The position numbers and the translations under genes were made by a program. The notes beneath the pieces were generated by a model that had not been told where the DNA came from, made no database searches, and saw only the letters and a program-made list of their open reading frames with translations. This document shows, in pieces, positions 43,401 to 55,400 of a stretch of DNA of 64,000 nucleotides; the first letter of the stretch is position 1; each line of letters opens with the position of its first letter. The stretch comes from Malachius bipustulatus (lineage: Eukaryota > Arthropoda > Insecta > Coleoptera > Melyridae): positions 2,046,001-2,110,000 of the forward strand of contig OU342635.1 of the NCBI GenBank assembly GCA_910589415.1. The letters run 5' to 3'.

Positions 43401-46400
43401 TTATTAAAAGGCTATACGGTACAACCGGAATTGTTCGATATCATATGTAGATTTCGGATAGGTACTTTCGTAGTCATTGCGGACATTGAAAAAATGTACC
43501 GTCAGATTCGTGTAAATCCGAATCACACATATTTACAGAACATCCTGTGGCGTGAAAATGAAAATGAACCTTTACAATGTTTAGAGTTATTAACAATCAC
43601 GTATGGTACGAATTTCGCGCCCTTTGCTGCCACTAGATGTTTAAAAGAACTGGCTGAAAAAGAATCGCAAACTTACCCGCTTGCGTCAAAAATGTTACTT
43701 TCGCAAACATACGTCGATGATGTGCTCGTCAGTTCAAATTCGAAAAATGAATTAATCGAAACTTCTTCGCAGTTAATTAGTTTATTAAATACCGCAGGAT
43801 TTAAGTTACATAAGTGGCATTCAAATGTCAAAGATTTTTCTACAGAGTTCAAGGAAAATAATTCGAATGAGGATTTCCAAGTTGATTCAAATCAAAATAA
43901 TTCGAAAAATAATTACGACATTCAAAATGAAAGTTCGTCTAGTAAGGTACTTGGCTTGCAATGGAATTCTCATGAAGACTTTCTCGTAATGGCACTGCCC
44001 GAATTTAAGGAAATTAAAAATTACACAAAAAGAGAAGTTCTGTCGAAAATTGCTTCAATCTTCGATCCTATTGGATTGTTAGGTCCCGTCGTAGTAACTG
44101 CAAAATTAATTATGCAGAAAATATGGATCAGAAAAATTGAGTGGGATGATAATCTCCCAGATAATTTAATGTCGGAATGGAATAAATTTTTCTTCTCGCT
44201 ACCGTGTCTAAAAGAGGTGAAGATTCCGAGGAATCTAACTTTAAATTTGTCAATCGAAAGTATCGAAATCCACGGATTTTGTGACGCCAGCTTAAAAGCT
44301 TATGGCGCCTGCGTATATTTGCGTGTATTATATTCAAAAAAGGATGTTTCGCATATAAAATTAAATCGACTATCACAATGGCAACATTGCATTAAAATTC
44401 AACATGATTTCTGGAAACGGTGGTCTGTTGAGTATTTAAATCGGTTACAAAATCGTCCGAAGTGGTTAAACTATTCAGAAAATTTAAAAATTAACGATCT
44501 CGTTTTAATAAAAGAAAATACTCCTCCATTGAAATGGCCAAGAGCTAGAGTTATGGAGGTCGTCCCTGGTGTTGACGGCAAAGTTCGAATGGTGAAACCT
44601 CGGGTTAAATTAAAAACTCAGGAGGGAAATTTCATAAGAAGTATTTCAAAGGTTTGCCCTTTGTCAAATCAAGATTAACAATGCAAGTAATAATTTCGAG
44701 ACTATTTGTCTATTCGTTCGACGATTTTAAAATAAGAAAAAATATTATTATTTCGTTCTAGAGAGAACCGCAATTATATGTTGAAAATTTTCGTATGAGA
44801 AAAAAAAATATTTAGTGTTATTGAAGTCAGAGACTCCAAGGGGGGGAATATGTTGCAGATTGAGCTGCTTTTAAATTAGTTAAATCATGTAGACACTGTC
44901 TATGTGTATGTAGACACAGTTTAGGATGAAGAAGAACTGAAATGTCGAATTTTCTGTTAAATATCGATCCGGGAGATGCACTTCTTAGGTGGTCTTCGTG
45001 GAATAGGGAAAAAGTAAAAATGTAACCCCTGCTTGCCTGCGTCAGGTGTGCAAAGCAAGATTCGCTTTTCGTTCGTTGACCAGGACAGAAGTCCTGCGGT
45101 CTCTAATATTCGTATTATTTCGTATCGTTCGTTCGTCAGACTAAATAAATACCTACATACCTACTCCGACTTAATTCAAATTATTCATCTTATTAAATCG
45201 TTTAATCATATTATAATCGTCTACATAATTAGAAATTACCTTTAATTTGATTGGTTGTTCTACAGCATTGTGTAAAATTACTAGTTTTGCATTAAAAGAT
45301 TAATTTAATGTGTGTCTATTAATTTATACAGTTCATTATTCGTTCTTTGTGTACCTAAACCGTACAGTTAATTTTTAACATTTTCAATTCCTCTTTAATG
45401 GAGGTTTTGTGGAGAAAAAAACTTGAATCATTAAGTATTTGATCCAGATACTACAGTAAACTGAACTATTCGTATATTTTTATCATGGTTACTGAAATAA
45501 TTAGCTTGAAACAACAACCTCAAATTTTGTGTGCTGGTCATGGTCAAGTCTTGCTGATAATTATTGTGGTGTTGGTGTCATTGCACTTTAAGATTTCCTT
45601 ATTGAAATCTTGATACCTTACTGGTCCATCACAAATAACTTGCTTCATAATGTAAGTATGTTGACAAATGTTAATTAACGCTTCCATTTTCCAGTTCTGG
45701 CAGAACATAGAGCGATAGTGGAAAGGTGGCATAAGAAAGTCTATCCTCGTTTTTCTCAATCGCAGGAACAAATCGAAATGCTTGTACTGGAAGTCATCAA
45801 AGAGCAGTTATCTCGACGACAGCAGCCCGAGACGATAACGAAAAATTTCGTCCGTTTCCTATCGATAGCTTGCGGGCTGGTCGAGATTAGAATAATCGCC
45901 GTTTCCCGAATCGAAACTTGGCTTCACAACCACAAACTGATGAAACCGGCTCAGGAGCTTCTGGCCTATTTATGTTACAACTGTTCGGCGAGCTCGCAGA
46001 GGGATCTGGAAATAATTTCGCACCTCAGCAAGCTGCGTCTTAAAAACAAACCCATGGTAAACTTTTTCAACAACTGCTTGAGAGAAATGGTATTTTCCTT
46101 CCCGGAAAATCTATATCCTTTATTGAAATATACGATTTATAACGAACTGGCGAACGCTAGGAATACAAATAATCTGATAGTCGTTGGAGCGTTGTTTCAA
46201 GTAACTCCGGAAACTAGTGCCGACGCTTTCGCAGGAATATGTCTGGTAAGGTGATTTTTTTATTTAAGATCACGTCAGCGTTAATGTCATTTTTATAGGA
46301 ACTGCTTTTAAATAAAGACGATTATCTACGTCCATTGCGTACGTTGCTTAAGGAAATAAATCGAGTCCTACGACACGATTTCAATCTCCTGAGTATAGTT

Positions 46401-49400
46401 CACGCTTTACTGAAAGAACGCAAAGATTTCACGGTCAGTGTCAGAGATTTCGAGTTTCGAGAACGTGTCTTTTATTCCTTGGCAGATTTGGTCTGTATGT
46501 GCATGTTGCTGTGCGTCAGTCCTCAAGTAAGAGATGCCGCATCACAATCAAAACGAGACATCACGGTATTAAAATCATTTCAAACGCAAGTTAGTAACAT
46601 TCAAAGGGAAGCGGTTACTTGGTTGCATGATTCAGCTGTGAGAATTTATAGGTAAGTTAGTTTTGATATTTGATACTCGCATTTACTTCAACAGGAACTA
46701 TTTTTTCCAGGCCGGCAGAGTTCAAGCATATACTTCTGAAAGTGTTATTTCTGGAGCAAGCGGAACATTACTGTAAAATCGATTCGTGGCCCGGTGAGAA
46801 CGAACGGAATTTATTCTTACGGTTGTCAAGCGAAGTACCGTTACTTCAGACGACGCTTTTGAGAATATTATTGATCGGAATATCGAAGGAACACCCGATT
46901 AGTCCGACCGAGATCGTCGACATAACCGATCAAATTATTCGCAGGGCCGCCAGCTTACCTCAAGACTGCAAGCCGTCTCTTGCGATGGACAAGACCGAGA
47001 TTATTGAGATATTCTTCAATATTTGCAGCTACAACTATCCGGACAGTATAACTTTACCTCCCGGGTATAGTCCTCCGAAGCTGGCGATATCGGTTTTATA
47101 CTGGAAATGCTGGTTGATGTTGCTGATATTGGCGGCACACAATCCTATTACTATCGGCAGTGTTGCCTGGAATAAATATCCGACGTTGAGAATGTTCATG
47201 GAAATGTGTATTACCAAGTAAGTTTTGTTTTTTATTTAAATGAATAAGTAGACTTCACAGAACCACCATTCGACAATAAAACCCAAGCATTTTCATGGAG
47301 ATAACAATGCAATTAATTTATTTGACTTCATTTTTAAATCAAAGGTGGTGCTCAAACGACTTGTTGAATTATAACGCTCTAAAGTAGCCAGAAAAATTAT
47401 CCATGTTCTATGTACTTGTGATTTTGTATCTATGTCACGTCCTTACGTTCTACCACATCTAGGGTGTTCTATTAGTCGCTTATACCCTCGGGCACCATCT
47501 TTCTTTTTTTTCTGGAACAGAAAACAAGGTCTAATCCCTGAAAAATATAAAAAGAAAAAAAATCTCGAACACGAGGAAAGCTTAACAGAGAAAGCGATTA
47601 CAGTTCTGAACTGCTCATAGTTTTAAAGCGTTTGGCAAAAGATTTTCGTTAAAATCACAGAGAAAATTTTCTTTGAAAAATGTATACTCCTAGCAGTACA
47701 ACTATTCGAAATTTTTATGAAAAAATTGATGTCTTCAGATTCAGAATGGGATGTAATTTTGTGTGAGCTATGGAGCTATTTCACTATGGAGGAGAGGGGT
47801 TCCTCTCTGAATGAGAGATAATTGAACCATATAAGCAGGCCCCGTCTTTCTGCCTTACCTTGTTAGTGGCTAAATGGCTATTTCTGACCTATTAAAGAAT
47901 GTTTGAAACTGTTTGATGATTTTTTCATTTAGTCGTAAAGAAAATAATGCCCTCTACTCGCGGAAAATGGCTATTATTCACTTGGACGTTCCAATAATTT
48001 TCGTCCTCGTTTCTTGTTAATAAAGGCCATAATTCTCCACTTGTGTGGTTAAGTGTTAATTCACATGATGCAACTTTATTAACTCTTCAGTTCCGAGTTT
48101 CATTTTTTTGGAGTTTTTCAAAGTAAACTCTTGTTATTATCTTCTCAAGTTATCTTTCTGAAATGGTTCTTATATATTTATTTATGTCTTCAAAAGTCGT
48201 GAATTTTCAATTTTCAAAATGCCCCTTTAGGGGCATTTCGCGCCTTAATCTTTCAAAATTAGGACACGAAAATTTGCAGTCTTGAAGAGACTTTAAATTT
48301 TCATTGAAAAAGTAACCTAAAATCGCGGTATTGCTACAGGATTTTCCTTCAAAATTCGAAAAGACCAGTAGTCCATCAGTCATTGAAGGTGACGGAGAGA
48401 CTGTATAATTTTGCCAAACAGCACTGATTTATATAAAATTACCCTTCTACTTACCCCACTCTTATTCAAAGTGGGCACTGTGCTTTTAATTTTTAGGAGT
48501 AAAACTACCCCTATTCAAAAATAATTGTAGAATGGTAGATTCGATTTTTTAAATGGCATGGGGAGGTCATGTGGGACCTCATTTTAAAGGTATTTCAATT
48601 ATCCACACAAAAATTACATTAGTGGTAATTTTGACAGTCTTTGTGTCGGTGAGGACGTTTGAAACCCCCACCCATCCCTAAATTTTGATCCGAATGTGAT
48701 AAACATAAAACTCATGTGAAACAACTAAATTCACTGTTATGAAGTAATTTTTGAAGTAAAATTGATTTGTCAGATGTCATAAATGACTTCAACTTCAAAA
48801 TTTTGCGAGGGTTCATGTGAGACCTAATTTTAAGGGTATTTACCAAAGTTTTATTTCATTTAGATCTATTAATTTGCGATTTGGTTTTCCATCCATAACT
48901 CGCTTAATTTTTAAGGTGGCAAGTCCTTCAAGAAACATTTTGTAGGCTTTTTCACGAACAATAAAGCTCCTACGAATTTGATTTTCTTTCAGCTCTTATT
49001 TTTGAAAGGGTTTGAGCTGAAAGAGCTTGAACAAGTTACTATTTACGAACATAACGCAAACTTTAAACAGCCATATCTTATTCAAGTTTTATCTACAAAA
49101 ATTTCCGTATCGTTGATAGTTTTTGAGTTATTTTGAAAAAAATACAATTTTTGCAAAGTTAAAAAAATGCTTTTTTCACTTCAAGCTCAAGCTCAATTTT
49201 TTTTCAAAACTAAGCACTTTAAACCAATAAAACTGCTAGAGCATGTTTCAAGATGTACATAAATAAAGTGGTAACGATTCTTTTCAGGTAATTAAGGAGT
49301 GATTTTCACATTTTTCTGACGCTCAAAAAATAGGGACCAACATTATTTTCATCATAGCGTTTTGATGCTAGGGACGTTTATATATAAAAAAATAATAATA

Positions 49401-52400
49401 ATAAGCGTTTTCTTCAAAAAAGGTTCCATGAGTTTCCCCTGAAAAATTGAAACTTAAAATATTGGCGTTTAACAAATAAGGACAAGCTATTACTCCCTTT
49501 GTATTGGGCCTACAAATACCATAAACCCACCATTCGTTTTTTTTTTAAACCACATTCTTACTAGGAATGATTTTTTCGATAAAGTACTTACTTGTTGAGT
49601 TATGCCGGAAAAACCGTCTGAAGACGTGGGTTTATTGGTTGAAAAATTAACACTTTCACTCGCCAATAAGTCGAAAAGTATTCACTTGAAAGAAAAACAT
49701 TTTATGGAACAAAAGTTGTTTAGAATTAGGGTGGCATCAACCTCCAGGGTAAAACCTCTGGCACAGGGTCAACTTTGAAGTAGGTGAAAATTTGTGGTGT
49801 TTGGAAAAATTATACAGGAAAAAGGTCATTGACTGCACTACAGTTTTCGTCCCCCCCCCCAATCTAGAGAACTGAAATTTTAGTGGGAATGAGATATCAA
49901 TAAGCAGTGATGTAAGATTTCATTTGAGCAAAGTTGGTAGAGGAAAAAAAACTTTGAAACTAAATTAACAGGGTTGGAGAAACATTTTTCAAACTTGACG
50001 TTGGTCTAAAAAAATTGCATTTTTAGGAAAAGGGGCAAAATTACTATTCATTGCAGTGCATATTTTCAAATCTTTGTAAATTTAGAAGATATTACAGTTG
50101 AAAAATGAGTTGACAAACCTAACTCCACATCTGTGAAAGATAATTTTCTATGAAAAGACTAAACTTCAAGTAATTTTTTTAGATAAGGCATCCATTAGAT
50201 TAGATAAAAGATTCTAATGGACGATGCAGCCTCTCAAAGTTCGATTTAAAACATTATTGCGTAACTGCAGTACCTACTTGAAGTGAGCATAAAAAAATGA
50301 GAGATATTTCTGTAACGTTCATTCTTTTTCAGTCATTTTCAATTTCCACCGCCCACAATGACATCCATCGATGAAGATTATCAAATTCGTGAACAACAGA
50401 TCCTCGTCCTGGAAAAACAAACCATCCTTGAATTCGAAACTCACCTAGCCGCCGCCAGCACCAAAGTCGAAATCAACGAACAAACGAGCATTCTCCTGCC
50501 GCAGTTGATGTCGCTTCAGCCCGAAGGTGAAGCTCGCCGACCTCCTCCCGCTGTCTTGGAGCAACTGCAAGTTCTGAACAACGCTCACAGGATAGGACAT
50601 TTGCTGTGCCGTTCCAGGAATCCCGATTTCTTACTCGACATCATGTCGCGACAAGGCGGCATGGCTCACATGCCTTGGCTGGCGGAACTGGTTCACAGTT
50701 CCGAAGGTGCTCTGGCTCACTTGCCCGTTCAGTGCTTGTGCGAGTATTTATTGTCGACGGCTCCCACCGAGAAGCTGACGAAACACGGACAACTGCTGGC
50801 CCATTTACGGACGGTCGTAAATGGGAACGATGCTCAGAGCGCTTGCGAGGTTTTAGAATACTTGTTCAGACGATTGACGTCCGATCATAGCTCGAGTCGA
50901 TCGCAAGCGACGAAAGCCTTGAACTTGATTCTCGCCCCGACTGAAGATGCGGAAGCTGGAGTCAATAACACTGTTTGGTTGACGAATTACATCAACCAGT
51001 TTCCTCATATAATGCTCATAAAGCATATATTGAATCAATTTTTGAGACAAGCCGTGCAGATAGAAACTATTCCGGCTCGTGTAACTAGTTACATTAATTA
51101 TTTGGCTACCCAAGAAATGTCTGATAGTTTCATTGAGTTGAGCGAATTGATAACCGATCTGTCATCCGTCATAATTGAACGTCACAGTGTGGCTTCCTGT
51201 GTACTTCCCGGAGTGGATAATATAACTTTAAAGAATCTACTGTCGATTTTTGCTTTATACATAACGAGAGCGAAAGAATTATCCGAAGAGACATACAACA
51301 TACTGCAAAGCTACAACACAGAATACGTAATTGTGAGTTTTGCAACGGGTGAACAATGCTCGCTGCAAAATCTAGTCATCAATGCTGCGATTGTACTTCT
51401 AACTTACGGCCCTTTGGACTGCGAATCGTTTCATCTTCTACTAAATCAATGGTTTCCGGAAAAAATGGCACACCCAAGAGCCATACTACCAGACACATTT
51501 GAACAGACTTCTTACCTACCTCCTTGGATGAAACTACGAATGATTCGTTCGAACGTCTCTCGACTGGTGGATGCGGCGATCGAAGAACTAAGACCTCCTC
51601 AACTGGTTCTATTTATTCAATCGTTCGGTATTCCACCAAAGTCTGTTAGTAAACTGTTGCATTTTCTCGATAAAGCCACCCTGGAAGATTCCAAGATGGT
51701 GATGGATTCCGTTCTGGACAAAACTTACATGATACAGTTGGTGGAGGTGCAAAACAAGAGAGGCGCTGTGGGAGGTGAGGCTTTCCTGAAAGCGATCGAA
51801 ATACAAATGCCGGCCGTTCAAGATCTCGATCTCAATGTTCCAATCGAAACTAAGAAGCCATTGCCGAGCGTTTTCAAGAGGATCACGCCCGCTCCGGGCG
51901 GGCAAGATAAAATCATTGCCGTTTTAAATAATTTGTTCGATGCTTCGTACGCCGGTGATATCAACGTAGACGTTCTTAAACTGATAAAGGTACGGTACGT
52001 TTTATTATTTTTCTTGTCTGTTTATGATCATTAAATCAGAGCTTCCCTTTGCTTTTCTAAATATTTAATAATAATATTTATTGAGCAATTATTTATAAAT
52101 TACCCAAAAGGGCTTACAACAGTAAAACTGATTTTAAGTAGCCCTAACAATGAACAGATATCAAAACAGAGATATATCAATACCAATATCATCCAGGCCA
52201 CCAGACATAATCACCCGCTTAAGAGTTTTCTTCAATGATGCAAGAGACCAGTCTGGCAGCCTGAATAACAAGCCATTGTATAATAGGTATGCTGACAAGT
52301 AAGTAAAACTGCATCTGAAAAAAGATGTTGCATGCCTCGGGATTGCAATAGTATGATCAACATGACGCAGGGGAAGGTCATGTAAAGAGCTTCGCTTGTT

Positions 52401-55400
52401 GATTTTTTTAGACAGATAGCTAGGTTTACTACTACCCAGTATTTTGAGTATAAAACAAGCATAATGGACAAGGCGTCTTTCCTGAACTTTTAAACATTTT
52501 TGCTCACGAATATAAGGTGTAATATGACTGAATCTAGGTACTGTAGTAATAAATCTTATGCAGAAATTTTGTAGTTTCTGGAGTCTCTGGTTATCAGCTT
52601 TGGAGATACAAGGACCATAAACAATGTCACAGTAATTAAGTTGAGATAGAACCAGCGATTCACATAAAAGAAGTTTAGTCTGGGGGTCCAGAAGGAGTTT
52701 GAAAGGTAGAAGTTGCTTTAAGCTAAAATATGCTCTCTGACACAGTTTGCTGATGTTTGCGGTAAACGTTAATTTACTGTCAACAATAAGTCCCAGAGCC
52801 TTAATCTCGTCAACAGTTGATATCTTGACACCAGCAATTGAAACTACAATATCATCAAGGGGTTTGGTACGTTTGGAGCCGATAATAATACATTTACATT
52901 TTTCAGGATTAATTACCAAACTATTGGATTTGAGCCAATTATGAATAGAATATAGATCAGAATTAATTCTGTTAGCTGCAGATTGTGCTTCTATGGGAGT
53001 GAATGAAAGGTACAGCTGGATATCATCAGCAAACATTTGAATAGAACAGTACTTCAGAGCCAAAGGTAAATCAGCTGTGTATAAAGAAAAAAGGAGTGGA
53101 CCCAAAATAGAGCCCTGGGGGACACCCGAGGACACCATTCTACAGTCAGATTGCAATACACCCCGTGGAGTGTCCACATTAGTCAGTTGTAAACGCCCCT
53201 TTAGATAAGAGGTTATCCACTGAAGAACGTGGTCTCGGATGCCGTACAGTTGCAATTTTCTTAATAGTCGAGAGTGGTTAACCGTGTCGAAAGCTTTAGA
53301 CATATCAAGTAGGGTCATATGAGTAATTTGACCTCTATCTACTCCAGTAATAATATCATCCAAGGTACTGCATAATGCAGATGTGGTACTGTGATTCATA
53401 CGAAAGCCAGATTGTGTCTCTGGCAGTATACTATGCTCCTCAACAAATTCAGACAGTTGTTTATGCAGGAAGTACTCAGCAATCTTAAGACAGACAGGAA
53501 GAATTGAAATCGGTCTAAGGTCATTCAGTGTTACTTGGTCTCTGCTGATACCAGGCTTTTTTAAAACTGGAAAGGTGGAAGAGTATTTCCATTGTTGAGG
53601 AACATTACCATTTTCAAAGGAGGAATTAATTATATGTGTCAGGGGATCAGTTATGAAAGACACCGCTAACTGGAGCATTCGACCCGATATTCCATCATAT
53701 CCAATTATATTAGGCTTCAGTTTTAATATATAAGATCTGATCTCCTCAGCCCCTGGAAGGTGAAATTCTAAATATTTACTATCTTTTTTTTTATATACGT
53801 GTTTCAGTAATATTGGGCAAAATTTAAAGGGGCAGGATTGTTAAGTGATATTGCCTGAGGAAACTTCAAATATTCAAAAAAACGGTGTATCGTATAAAAA
53901 AAAAACTAGGGGAATACTTTTCTGTTCTAAAATGTACGGGCTATTGAATAACGTTTTTGTATTTGCTATAAAGTTAGTGGCGTAAAAGGTAGGGAGAGAA
54001 TATCTATGCCACTGGAAGAGATCTTTGTTTGTTTATTGTTGATGCCAAGTTTCATCGAAATCAGTTCAAATCGCCCGGTAGTTTTTCATGAAAAATCGAT
54101 GTCTTCAGAATGGGACACTGCAATAGGACATAATATTGCAATAGAACAATCCAGTTGAACCGTAAAGTCCTAAAAGAGCAAAAATTTTGAAAACCCTTTC
54201 AACTTTGAACGGTCATATCTCGAGAACGCGAATTCGCATGATAAAACCGATTTCAGTTTCGGAATTGCCATCGTCTGGCACGTCCTTTAGTAAATTTTCA
54301 AGGCACTGCAAGTTATTGAATTTGAAAAAATTTACAATTTCAAAACCTTTACCCGGTAAATGATCTTTCTCCTGTACGATTAGGTATCTCGAAAACGGGG
54401 AGAGCTACCAAAGAACCGATTACATTTCTGAACTTCTCGCACTTTCTGTTGTCTGATGGGGAATTTTTATTGAAATTGAATAGAAAAACAGTCGATGGCA
54501 GGTAAATTTAGAAAAATTAACGAGTTATAGGTTATTTCCTAAATAGGGCCATTTTCACCGAAAGCGGCTTTTTGAAAGGATGGGGCACCCCCCCTGAAAT
54601 GATTTTTGTTGTTTTATAATGTATGATACCTCCACTAACAGTTGCTGAAGAAAAATCTTAGATCTAAATTTTTTATATTAGTCAAATAGCCGAACAAAAG
54701 GGCTACAATTTCATTAACTAATAGATATAATCAATTATAGTGATAAATAAAAAAGTTCCGTGACCGAACGTGCTCCGGGAGGTACGTTAAAAAGGGGGTC
54801 CCGGCTGCTTCACAGCAGTCGTTAAGTTATGTCAGAGGCCCTTGAGGCTACTTGAAAACTTCTGACACTTGGGCTTTACCACAGCCATACGATATTTATT
54901 TTATTTTTTAACTAATAGAAAAGTTCTCCTTTGACTGTTTTGTTGTAAAATAATAATAAAAAATGTCTGCCATCAAAAAATCTCATTTTTGAAAAATATT
55001 TGTAACTTTTGAAGAAAAAAAGTTTCAAAGAAAAGTTACCACAATTTTTGTGATCCCATAAATTCAAGTGGCGCCATCCCTTGCGAAGTCCGAGGGGGGA
55101 ATACTAGGCGGAAGCATTCTAGTGGCACCGCCACCCCCTACCCAATTAAAATTTCATCAAACTTCTAATTAACGCAATAAAAAGATCAAATCAAAATAGA
55201 CAATTTGGTTGAGCAAATATTATTAAAATATCCCCCAAAAAGATTGTGATAATAATAATAATAATAATAATTGCTATGGATATAAAATAATAGCAACTGC
55301 CAGTTAATTGACAACACTGATGTTTTCTTACTGAACGTTTTTATTTTTGTTTATTCATAAGGTTTTAGCCCTATCTTGTTACTAATATTGTATTATTTAT

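Larger units (their letters stand above)
39432..45366 (+). mobile_element. BEL/Pao LTR retrotransposon, integrase-deleted
   Basis: A 5935-bp element with 516-bp LTRs, a 5-bp GTTAA duplication, a primer-binding site, a 1323-codon gag-pol frame and a purine tract, all in the order expected of BEL/Pao. It is inserted in sense direction in IntS1 intron 4; without it that intron would be about 0.6 kb. The LTRs agree by eye at every base but one, so the insertion is young. The pol part lacks the end of RNase H and the integrase. This copy cannot integrate by itself, yet it has clean ends and duplication, so integrase was probably supplied by another copy. Confidence 0.93.
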
